Shown one piece after another: positions 1 to 5,902 of a stretch of 8,320 nt of DNA (positions are counted from its first letter, which is position 1; the number at the start of each line of letters is the position of its first letter). The stretch covers positions 5,207 through 13,526 of the forward strand of contig DGKN01000018.1 of NCBI GenBank assembly GCA_002387005.1, given 5' to 3'. A program made the position numbers and the translations under genes. The notes beneath the pieces were generated by a model, which was not told the DNA's origin, did no database searches, and worked only from the letters and a program-made list of their open reading frames with translations. Origin of the DNA: Propionibacteriaceae bacterium UBA4569 (lineage in GTDB: Bacteria > Actinomycetota > Actinomycetes > Propionibacteriales > Propionibacteriaceae).

Positions 1-622
1 GTCGATACCCAGCCAGTCGTCCGGTGTGCGCCGGGGAGGGCGTACTCGTGTTGAGCAGCGCGATGCGCTGGTGTCCAGCGTCCAGCAGTTGCCGGACGGC
101 CGCACGTGCCCCCGACTCCTCATCCGGGACGACCGCCTGGGCTGACGTGCCCGCCGAGAAGCAGTTCACCAGTACGTGGTTCGTTTCGACCAGTTCGGCC
201 GGGAGCGTCGTCTGGTGGTGGTACCACTTCGAGTAGAGGATGCCGCGGACGCTGTAGCCCAGCATCTTGGAGATCGCCTGGTGCTCGGCCTCGTGACTGT
301 CTTCGATGTTGGCGACCAGCAGGATGAGCCCGTGTCGCCAGGCCTCGTCCTGCGCCCCGCGGATGATCTGGCCCGCGAAGGGCGTCGAGGCGATCGAGTC
401 GGCGACCAGACCGATGAAGCCGGAGCCTCCCTCGACCAGGTTCTTGGCCAGCACATTGGGCCTGTACCCCAGTTGGTCGACGGCCTCCCTGACCCGCTGC
501 CGGGCGTCGGCCCCAATGCGCACGCCGCGCTTGTCGTTGATCACGTGCGAGACGGTGGTGGTCGAGACGCCCGCGGCAAGTGCAACGTCCTTCAGGGTCA
601 CGCGCCGTTGAGTGTTGTCCAT
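1..622 (-). CDS. LacI-family transcriptional repressor (C-terminus off the window)
   Basis: This is a DNA-binding sugar-responsive repressor of the LacI/GalR family, probably controlling the operon it ends. The 207 visible residues begin with the classic helix-turn-helix at about residues 9-28 (VTLKDVALAAGVSTTTVSHV), followed by the hinge LGYRPNVLAKNL at 51-62. The periplasmic-binding-protein-like effector domain starts near GFIGLVAD (68-75) and is open at the window edge just after the family's HTGRLAGYR stretch. About 130 C-terminal residues are missing compared with the usual 330-340. Start choice: an in-frame ATG at 631-629 overlaps the upstream permease stop as ATGA, but a Shine-Dalgarno-like AAGGG touches it. 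The same AAGGG sits 9 nt before the ATG at 622-620, so I prefer the latter. The gene is the distal member of the minus-strand sugar operon, so translational coupling and autoregulation are likely. The family call is firm; the effector (a fructoside or its product) is inferred from context. Confidence 0.95.
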   Translation of the reverse strand, partial: MDNTQRRVTLKDVALAAGVSTTTVSHVINDKRGVRIGADARQRVREAVDQLGYRPNVLAKNLVEGGSGFIGLVADSIASTPFAGQIIRGAQDEAWRHGLILLVANIEDSHEAEHQAISKMLGYSVRGILYSKWYHHQTTLPAELVETNHVLVNCFSAGTSAQAVVPDEESGARAAVRQLLDAGHQRIALLNTSTPSPAHTGRLAGYR

Positions 623-627
623 CTGGC

Positions 628-1533
628 TCATCCCTTCGTCGCGCCGCTCTCCAGCCCGTAGATCATCGCCTTGTTCAGGACGAGGAAGACGAGCAACAGG
701 GGCGTGACTGTGATGCTGACAGCCGCGAAGGTCGCCGTCCAGTCCGTCTTTCCCATGGCGCCGATGTAGTTCTGCAGCCCCAGCGGGATGGTCTTCAACC
801 CGTCGGTGAGCACGAAGGTATTCGCGAAGATGAAGTCGTTCCAGATGAAGATCGCGTTCACCATGACCACCGTGATGATCGTGTTCATCGACATTGGCAG
901 CGTGATGGAGAAGAAGACGCGGTAGGGGTTGGCGCCGTCCATGCTGGCGGCCTCGTAGATCGAGCGTGGAATGTAGCTGAAGAAGGAGATGAACAGGTAC
1001 AAAGCCATCGGCAGCGCGAAGCCGGCGAGCGGGATCACCATGGACTGGTAGGTGTCGAGCAGGTGGATCTTCGAGTAGTCGATGAACAGCGGAACCAGCG
1101 CCACCTGCACCGGCACGACGATGCCCATCAGGAAGAGCCCCCGCACCAGCTTGCTGCCCTTGAAGTCGAGCACCTGGATGGCGTAGGCGCCGGTCATGCC
1201 GCACACCACGATCAGCAGGCAGCTCGCGGCCGTGACGATGAAGCTGTTCAAGATGTTAGTGCCCAGCTGCCCCTCGCTGATGGCGCGGGTGAAGTTGCTC
1301 AACGTGAAGGAGTGGGGCAGGCCGAAGGCGCTGTTGGCGGCGAAGTCGTCGGCCGTCCGGACGCTGGTCAGCAGCAACCACAGGAAGGGGTAAACCTGCA
1401 GGACGAGCACCAGCGAGATGATCACCCAGGAGATGATCTTGGACGCCTTGAGCTTGCGCCGCCGGGTATCGGCCGTCCGGCTGGCCCCGGACGAGCCCGG
1501 GAGGATCGCCGGGGTTGGGATCGTGAAGTTCAT
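628..1533 (-). CDS. Carbohydrate ABC transporter permease, MalG type
   Basis: This is the second inner-membrane subunit of a CUT1-type sugar ABC importer; with its partner permease it forms the substrate channel. The 301-residue protein has a cytoplasmic N-terminus followed by about six hydrophobic segments (roughly 32-56, 94-118, 129-152, 164-187, 215-235, 272-293). The EAA coupling loop begins at residue 194 (EAASMDGANPYRVFFSITLP), the site that docks the ATPase. The C-terminus YGLESGATKG is typical of MalG-like permeases. I chose the ATG at 1533 because GGAGG lies 9 nt upstream and the stop of the preceding permease ends 1 nt before it. The open frame extends upstream to 1740, but that part is only a shadow of the neighbouring gene. 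The stop overlaps the alternative ATG of the lacI gene. Substrate specificity is inferred from the GH32 neighbour. Confidence 0.96.
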   Translation of the reverse strand: MNFTIPTPAILPGSSGASRTADTRRRKLKASKIISWVIISLVLVLQVYPFLWLLLTSVRTADDFAANSAFGLPHSFTLSNFTRAISEGQLGTNILNSFIVTAASCLLIVVCGMTGAYAIQVLDFKGSKLVRGLFLMGIVVPVQVALVPLFIDYSKIHLLDTYQSMVIPLAGFALPMALYLFISFFSYIPRSIYEAASMDGANPYRVFFSITLPMSMNTIITVVMVNAIFIWNDFIFANTFVLTDGLKTIPLGLQNYIGAMGKTDWTATFAAVSITVTPLLLVFLVLNKAMIYGLESGATKG

Positions 1534-1534
1534 G

Positions 1535-2413
1535 TCAGTCCGCCTCCCTGCGGGTGAGTGCGATGATCGCGCCAACGGCAACCAGGCACTCGAGGACGAT
1601 GAAGACGGCGATGGAGCTCGCATAGCCGTAGTCGGTGCTGGTGAAGGCCGTCTTGTACATGTAGGTGGTGACCAGTTCGGACGCCTGCCCCGGCCCGCCG
1701 TTGGTGAGCAGATAGGGGACGTCGAAACCGCGCAGCGCATAGGTCGTGGCCATGATCAGCGTCGTGGCCCAGACGGGCTTGATGTGGGGGAAGCGGACGG
1801 TCGTGAAGACCTTCCAGGCGTTGGCGCCGTCCAGTCGCGCGGCTTCCTCGAGTTCCTGTGGCACCGACAGGAGCGCGGCGTAGAGCAGGATCGTGTACAG
1901 CCCCAGGAAACGCCATCCCTCGGGGATGGAGACCGCTGTGAGCACCGTGTGGAGGTCGCTCAACCAGGGCCGCGCCAGGCCGCCTAGCCCGATGCTCTTG
2001 AGGACGGAGTTGAGCAGCCCGGCCGGGTCGAAGGAGTAAATCCGCTGGAAGAGCAGGGCAATGGCCGTGGTGCTGATCACGGCGGGCATCAGGTAGAGCA
2101 CCTTGATGATCTCCCGGCCGCGGGTGATCGTCATCAGCAGGCAGGCCAGCAACAGTCCGCCGCCCATCTGCAGCAGGATGCAGGTCACCAGGTAGCCCCA
2201 CTGGTTGCGGAAGGCCGTCCAGAAGATCGCGTCGCCGCCGAGCAGGCGCTGGTAGTTCTGTAGCCCGACGAAGGTCATGTCGGAGATGCCGTCCCAGCTG
2301 AAGAAGCTGAGCACAAGAGACTGGATGATCGGCAGCAGGACGCCCCCGCCGAACAGCAGCAGGGCGGGTAGCAGGAACAGCACCACGGACAGTCGGGATC
2401 GCTGCGGCAGCAT
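1535..2413 (-). CDS. Carbohydrate ABC transporter permease, MalF type
   Basis: This is the first membrane subunit of the sugar importer. The 292 residues begin with a short basic tail and a hydrophobic helix (about 9-33), then a periplasmic stretch with FVGLQNYQRLL (48-58) typical of CUT1 permeases, and further helices at about 72-96, 104-124, 159-183, 213-230 and 263-286. The EAA loop is at about 190-210 (EAARLDGANAWKVFTTVRFP), followed by the family signature LLTNGGPG at 235-242. AAAGG precedes the ATG by about 7 nt. The gene lies 79 nt downstream of the binding-protein gene, and this gap holds a stem-loop; it is separated by a single base from the next permease, so the two permeases are almost certainly translated together. 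No ATP-binding subunit is encoded in the window, consistent with a shared MsiK-like ATPase elsewhere in the genome. Confidence 0.96.
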   Translation of the reverse strand: MLPQRSRLSVVLFLLPALLLFGGGVLLPIIQSLVLSFFSWDGISDMTFVGLQNYQRLLGGDAIFWTAFRNQWGYLVTCILLQMGGGLLLACLLMTITRGREIIKVLYLMPAVISTTAIALLFQRIYSFDPAGLLNSVLKSIGLGGLARPWLSDLHTVLTAVSIPEGWRFLGLYTILLYAALLSVPQELEEAARLDGANAWKVFTTVRFPHIKPVWATTLIMATTYALRGFDVPYLLTNGGPGQASELVTTYMYKTAFTSTDYGYASSIAVFIVLECLVAVGAIIALTRREAD

Positions 2414-2455
2414 GTCTGGCCTTTCCCCTCACGGGACGGTGAGGTTGACGGGCGT

Positions 2456-2486
2456 CCGGTGGCAGCCCGGGAGGCACCGCCACCGG
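2456..2486 (-). promoter_or_regulatory. Intercistronic stem-loop between binding-protein and permease genes
   Basis: On the transcribed (minus) strand an 8-base arm CCGGTGGC (2486-2479) pairs perfectly with GCCACCGG (2463-2456) across a 15-base loop. A G-U and a G-C pair can extend the stem inward. No T-run follows, so it is not a classical full terminator. It sits just after the binding-protein stop. In sugar ABC operons, structures at this place are known to protect the upstream message or attenuate read-through, giving more binding protein than permease. That role here is an inference from position. Confidence 0.6.
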
Positions 2487-2492
2487 AATCCG

Positions 2493-3839
2493 TCAGTTGA
2501 AGTACTTCTTGGCGTTGGTGGCGATGGCCTGGTCCATCGTCTTGATGAACTCGTCCACGCCGAGGTTGCCCTGGGCAAGGAGCGTGAGTTCTTGCTGGAG
2601 GAGGGTGTTGGAGGTCGGGTCCAACTGCGTGTCCCACGGCATCAGCGCGGTTGAACCCACCTTGTCGGCATCGGCCAGCGCTTGCTTGTAGATCGGGAGC
2701 GCATTGGCCGGCATCACGGGTGCCTCGGTGGTCGGGCCGGGCAGTCCACCCTTGGCGTACAGCTTCGGATACACGGTCAGGGCGTACTTGAGGAAGTCCT
2801 TGACCAGGGCGTCAAAGGTGGACGCGTTGACGGCGGCCCCGATGCCGCTCGGGGCGGTGTACTCGTTGGACGCGGTCTTGGCGCCGTCGACGGTCGGCAG
2901 CGTGAAGTAACCGATGTTGTCGCGCATGGACGCAGGCAGGGCCTCGGTGGCGAGCGACTGCAGTTCCCAGGTGCCCATGTTGTACATGGCTGCCTTGCCT
3001 GAGGTGAAGAGGTTTTGGGCGTCGGTGTATCCGGCGGACGAGAAGCCGTCCTGGAATGCCTCGGCGTCGGCCAGGTCCTTGATCCACTGCACAGCGGCGC
3101 GGCCCGTGTCCTCTGCGAAGGTCGCCTGGCCCTGCTTGAGTTTGGTGACGTACTCCTTGCCCGACAGGCGGAAGGGGTAGTACGCGATGTAGCGCTCGAG
3201 GGTCCAGCCGTCCTTGCCGTCAAGGGCGATGGGCGTGATGCCTGCCTGGCGCAGTGAGGTGCTCGCGGTCACGAAGTCGGCCAGCGTCTCCGGGACCTCC
3301 ACACCCGCCTTGGAGAGCAGCGCCTTGTTGTACCAGAAGAGTTCGATCCCGAACTCGAGCGGGATCATGTAGAGCGACCCGTCGTCGAAACGCTGGTAGT
3401 CGAGCGCTGCCGGACGGAAGTCGTCTGTCATCCCGAAGTCGTCCAGCAGCGCCTTGACGTCGACCATCCGTCCCTGCTTCGCGAGCTTTTGGGCATAGGG
3501 GGTCGCGTCGGTGTCGAACAGCTCAGGGAGCTGGTTGGCCGCGGCAAGGGTCTGGAACTTCTGCAGGTAGCTCGGACGGTCGGGGGTGGTGATGAGCTTC
3601 AACGAGAAGCCCGGCTGCTGCTGGGCGTAGTCCTTGGCGATCTGCGTCATGGCCTGGATGACGGCTCCATTGGCGGGGCGCGAGAGCAACCAGGAGATCT
3701 CTCGAGGCTTGATGTCGCCGCTCACTGCGACGCCAGCGCTGCTGGCCGCTGTGGGCTCGGCGGATTTGCCGCCACAGGCCGACAGGGAGGGGGCCAAGGC
3801 TGCTGCTGCCATGAGCCCAAGGAATTCGGAGCGCTTCAT
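2493..3839 (-). CDS. Extracellular sugar-binding lipoprotein of ABC importer
   Basis: This is the solute-binding component of the importer (family 1 extracellular binding protein), anchored to the outer face of the membrane by a lipid. Its 448 residues, a usual length for the family, start with a lipoprotein signal peptide: MKRSEFLG, an alanine-rich hydrophobic stretch, and the lipobox LSAC with Cys22 as the predicted lipidated residue. A low-complexity linker follows (about 23-38). The mature domain shows typical family features, for example LPELFDTDATPYAQKLAKQG with a nearby aromatic-rich region (FGIELFWYNKALL), and GKAAMYNMGTWE in the second lobe. The ATG at 3839 is preceded by AAGGAG (3851-3846) with 6 nt spacing, which fixes the start. 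It is the second gene of the operon, 51 nt after the GH32 gene. The ligand is likely a fructose-containing oligosaccharide such as sucrose, a kestose or a short fructan; this is inferred only from the hydrolase next door. Confidence 0.95.
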   Translation of the reverse strand: MKRSEFLGLMAAAALAPSLSACGGKSAEPTAASSAGVAVSGDIKPREISWLLSRPANGAVIQAMTQIAKDYAQQQPGFSLKLITTPDRPSYLQKFQTLAAANQLPELFDTDATPYAQKLAKQGRMVDVKALLDDFGMTDDFRPAALDYQRFDDGSLYMIPLEFGIELFWYNKALLSKAGVEVPETLADFVTASTSLRQAGITPIALDGKDGWTLERYIAYYPFRLSGKEYVTKLKQGQATFAEDTGRAAVQWIKDLADAEAFQDGFSSAGYTDAQNLFTSGKAAMYNMGTWELQSLATEALPASMRDNIGYFTLPTVDGAKTASNEYTAPSGIGAAVNASTFDALVKDFLKYALTVYPKLYAKGGLPGPTTEAPVMPANALPIYKQALADADKVGSTALMPWDTQLDPTSNTLLQQELTLLAQGNLGVDEFIKTMDQAIATNAKKYFN

Positions 3840-3858
3840 TGTCTTCTCCTTGAATGAT

Positions 3859-3872
3859 TCCCCGTGCGGGGA
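3859..3872 (-). other. Small hairpin before the binding-protein ribosome binding site
   Basis: TCCCC and GGGGA pair around a 4-base loop (5 bp) in the 51-nt gap between the GH32 stop and the binding-protein start, about 7 nt upstream of the AAGGAG site. It has no T-tract. It could protect the binding-protein mRNA 5' end or be chance in GC-rich DNA. Confidence 0.3.
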
Positions 3873-3890
3873 TGGTGTGTTTGGCGAGGT

Positions 3891-5315
3891 TCAGTTCGTG
3901 GGGCGCGTCGAGAGCGTCATGTGGGGGACGGAGGCTGTCCCGTCGCAGGCGAAGTAGCCGACGTGGCCCCCGGTGTGGTCGTAGAGCCGCGTGGACAGGC
4001 AGGTGCGGTGGTCGAGGTTGGCCACGAGCAGCTGACCGTCGACGACGACGTCGAGGTGGTGGCTCCCGGGCGCCAGGCCGGCGGGGCGTTCCAGGTCGAT
4101 CCAGTGGGGGACGTCGCCGGAGACCTGCCACTGCTCGGTTCCGGTCGCCTTTCGGGGCCAGCGGTCCAGGACCATCCGTTGTGCCTGCGGCTCCAGCCGG
4201 AGGGCATAACCCGTCTCGCCGTCCGCGTCGCAGTGCAACAGGACGCCGGCCTGCTTGGTGTCGGCCTCGATCGTGATGTCGAGCGAGAGCCGGAACTGCT
4301 CGGGCAATTCACCGGGTGCCACGCAGCCCAGGTACTCGGTGGGGGCGACGAGCTGCGCGGCCGGCAAGGTCCAGGTCTCGGAGGAGGTGAAGCTGTCCAG
4401 CACCTCGGACGGGATCCGGAAGTCGAGGGTCCCGTCGGCGGCCTGGACCGCTTCCAGCGTCGACATGCTGCCGGCCCACTGCCAAGGACCATCGTCGGTC
4501 GAGCCCTCACGGGTGGCGATCCACCCGAAGAAGATCCGGCGTCCATCGCGCTCGGCTGACTTGGCTGCGTAGAAGGCACGACCGTCCAGCGAGTCGAACC
4601 TCGGGGCGATCCACGGTCCCTCCGGGGTGCGCGCCATCCGGTATCGGGTCACGAAGGCATCGGTGAACTCGGAGTAGACGAGGTACCACCACTCGCCGAT
4701 CGCGAACACCTCGGGACATTCCTGCGTGATGAACCGGTTCGGGGCCCACAGGGGTTCGGCGATCGTCCAGGTCTTGAGGTCGGGGCTGGTGAGCCGCGCC
4801 ACCACGCCACGGCGACGTTCCGGCCCCTGGTCGAAGCGAGCGGCCAACACCAGCTGCCAGTCCGCGTCCGGGAAGGTGCGGTAGACGTAGGGGTCTCGCC
4901 AGTCGCTGGGGTCGTAGCCCTCTGGCGCGCCGAAGGTGTCCTCGGGCAGCTTGGTCCAGGTGGTGAGGTCGTCACTGACGGCGTGCATGACCAGCTGAAG
5001 TGGACGACCATCGGGCGCCGTGCGGGTGGGGTTCTGTCCGGTGTAGAAGAGGTGGTGCGTGCCCTCGTCGTCCTGCACGATGCTGCCGGTGTAGGCATTC
5101 AGGTCGGGCGCCGCGGCGCCACCGCTGGGGAGGGCCTCGCCCCGGTCCGAATAGTGCACGAGGTCGCTGGTCATCACCAGGTGCCAGGGGGTCCCGGGCT
5201 TGGGGTCGCGCCGCTGCTCGTGCAGGTAGTAGAGCAGGAAGTCGCCGTCGTGGCGGTATGGGATGACGTCACCCACCCACGCCCCTTCCGGCTGGAAGAA
5301 CACCGGTTCGGTCAT
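3891..5315 (-). CDS. Cytoplasmic GH32-like beta-fructosidase
   Basis: This is a predicted glycoside hydrolase of the beta-fructosidase (GH32, five-bladed propeller) group that would hydrolyse imported fructosides inside the cell. It has 474 residues and no signal peptide. Three acidic sites fit the family triad: Asp16 in GAWVGDVIPY (nucleophile position), Asp141 in WRDPYVY (the RDP transition-state stabiliser), and Glu199 in QECPEVF (acid/base, EC motif). Further GH32-like stretches are NAYTGSIV (73-80), LFYTGQNP (89-96), AFYAAKS (247-253) and RRIFFGWI (259-266). Residues from about 300 to the end look like the C-terminal beta-sandwich module. The usual WMNDPNG block is replaced by AWVGDVIPY, so this is a divergent branch and exact substrate and product are open (sucrose, kestose, levan or inulin oligomers, or another furanoside). 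The start at 5315 has AAGGAGG 9 nt upstream. It is the first gene of the operon, directly behind the LacI-type operator. Confidence 0.85.
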   Translation of the reverse strand: MTEPVFFQPEGAWVGDVIPYRHDGDFLLYYLHEQRRDPKPGTPWHLVMTSDLVHYSDRGEALPSGGAAAPDLNAYTGSIVQDDEGTHHLFYTGQNPTRTAPDGRPLQLVMHAVSDDLTTWTKLPEDTFGAPEGYDPSDWRDPYVYRTFPDADWQLVLAARFDQGPERRRGVVARLTSPDLKTWTIAEPLWAPNRFITQECPEVFAIGEWWYLVYSEFTDAFVTRYRMARTPEGPWIAPRFDSLDGRAFYAAKSAERDGRRIFFGWIATREGSTDDGPWQWAGSMSTLEAVQAADGTLDFRIPSEVLDSFTSSETWTLPAAQLVAPTEYLGCVAPGELPEQFRLSLDITIEADTKQAGVLLHCDADGETGYALRLEPQAQRMVLDRWPRKATGTEQWQVSGDVPHWIDLERPAGLAPGSHHLDVVVDGQLLVANLDHRTCLSTRLYDHTGGHVGYFACDGTASVPHMTLSTRPTN

Positions 5316-5330
5316 CAGCGACTGCCTCCT

Positions 5331-5348
5331 TGGATAAACGATTAATCA
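5331..5348. promoter_or_regulatory. Putative LacI-family operator
   Basis: TGGATAAACGATTAATCA is an imperfect palindrome with a central CG, matching its own complement at 6 of 9 half-site positions. This is the usual architecture of LacI/GalR operators. It lies between the predicted -10 (5350-5355) and the GH32 start codon, so it would cover the transcription start and block initiation. The AT-rich core stands out against the GC-rich surroundings. The repressor at 622 is the natural candidate to bind it. Confidence 0.65.
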
Positions 5349-5349
5349 G

Positions 5350-5379
5350 AGGCTAGATCGGATGCCGCACCATGGTCAA
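5350..5379 (-). promoter_or_regulatory. Predicted promoter of the sugar operon
   Basis: On the minus strand a good -35 box TTGACC (5379-5374) is followed after 18 nt by TAGCCT (5355-5350) as a weak -10. Transcription would start near 5343, giving a leader of about 28 nt with the AAGGAGG site. The position immediately upstream of the operator supports the assignment. Confidence 0.5.
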
Positions 5380-5585
5380 GCGTTTGATCAGATCGTTACG
5401 AATGTCTCCCGGCGTGGTCTACCGGATGGTGTGCGCTGAGATCCTTGCCATATCCGTTCGTTGCCCAGCGGCCCCCGGGGGACTGGCGCAGAACTCGGCA
5501 ATGAATCCATCGCTTGCGCCGCGGGAACCGCCCGCGCCTAACTCTTCGTCCCCTACTCGTCAGCACACCCGACCCAGGAGGAACC
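5380..5585. other. Intergenic stretch with no recognised gene
   Basis: Between the operon promoter and the small plus-strand gene I see no convincing coding sequence. It contains an imperfect GC-rich hairpin at 5462-5490 around CCCCCGGGGG, and a possible second weak operator half-site ATCGTT at 5392-5397. GGAGG at 5577-5581 serves the small gene downstream. No clear -35/-10 pair for that gene was found; TTGCGC at 5514-5519 with TAACTC at 5539-5544 is a poor match. Confidence 0.5.
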
Positions 5586-5785
5586 ATGAAGTGCGACAAG
5601 TGCGGCAGGGCGATGCTCAGCGCCGGACGACCCACGCCCCTGGCCAGAGCGTGTGTGCCGGCTGCAACGACAAGGTCAACGGCCTCATCATCGGTGGGGC
5701 GACCGGCGGTCTGGGCGGGGCAGTCGCGGGTCCCGGGATCATGGGGTGGATTCGCACCTCGATGAGCGGACGGCCCAAGCAGTAG
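5586..5785 (+). pseudogene. Small two-CxxC glycine-zipper protein, frame broken
   Basis: I do not recognise a named family. The ATG at 5586 has GGAGG 4 nt upstream and opens MKCDKCGRAMLSAG, then the frame runs into atypical sequence and stops at 5765. The frame one base back continues sensibly with THAPGQSVCAGCNDKVNG and a hydrophobic glycine-rich tail to a stop at 5783-5785. Adding one base near 5628 joins both halves into a 66-residue protein. It would have Cys3/Cys6 and Cys24/Cys27 as a zinc-ribbon-like pair, followed by glycines exactly every fourth residue (33, 37, 41, 45, 49) in a membrane-helix-like segment at about 34-56, and a basic tail. The restored protein is so regular that a recent single-base deletion or a sequencing error is likely. 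No canonical -1 slippery heptamer is visible at the junction, which argues against programmed frameshifting. The function is unknown; a small zinc-binding membrane protein is an inference. Confidence 0.65.
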
Positions 5786-5833
5786 CCCCGCCCGCCGCGC
5801 TCAGCCCTCGATGAGGAGCGGCGCGCCGAGCGT

Positions 5834-5883
5834 GGGCGGGCGCCGCCGGACCCTCGTCCGACGGCGCCGCCCTCTTCTTGTGT
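5834..5883 (+). terminator. Strong GC-rich terminator-like hairpin
   Basis: Arms 5834-5851 and 5856-5872 pair over about 17 bp with one bulged G and one mismatch around the loop CCTC, followed on the plus strand by the T-rich tail TCTTCTTGTGT. It lies 49 nt after the stop of the small gene and 30 nt beyond the aldolase stop. It can end plus-strand transcription as an intrinsic terminator and may also slow the convergent aldolase transcript, although no T-run follows on the minus strand. The left part (5834-5840) can alternatively pair with 5787-5793. Confidence 0.75.
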
Positions 5884-5902
5884 GGTTGGGTTCCCGCGAC
5901 GA

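Noticed and set aside
580..1557. Long plus-strand open frame of 325 codons
   Set aside because: It is antisense to the MalG-type permease, its translation is rich in Asp/Glu/His/Arg with no fold-like pattern, and the minus strand encodes an unmistakable permease. Such frames are common in GC-rich genes.
1530..2483. Minus-strand open frame of 317 codons overlapping the MalF permease in another frame
   Set aside because: The translation is Arg/Pro/His-rich low complexity without motifs, while the overlapping frame gives a standard permease with an EAA loop.
5462..5490. Imperfect hairpin around CCCCCGGGGG in the intergenic region
   Set aside because: It has no T-tract, no gene ends here, and such GC palindromes arise easily in this base composition; it is noted only as part of the intergenic description.
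5606..5650. Programmed -1 ribosomal frameshift in the small gene
   Set aside because: No X XXY YYZ heptamer is present in the zero frame around the junction, and a one-base deletion or sequencing error explains the break more simply.
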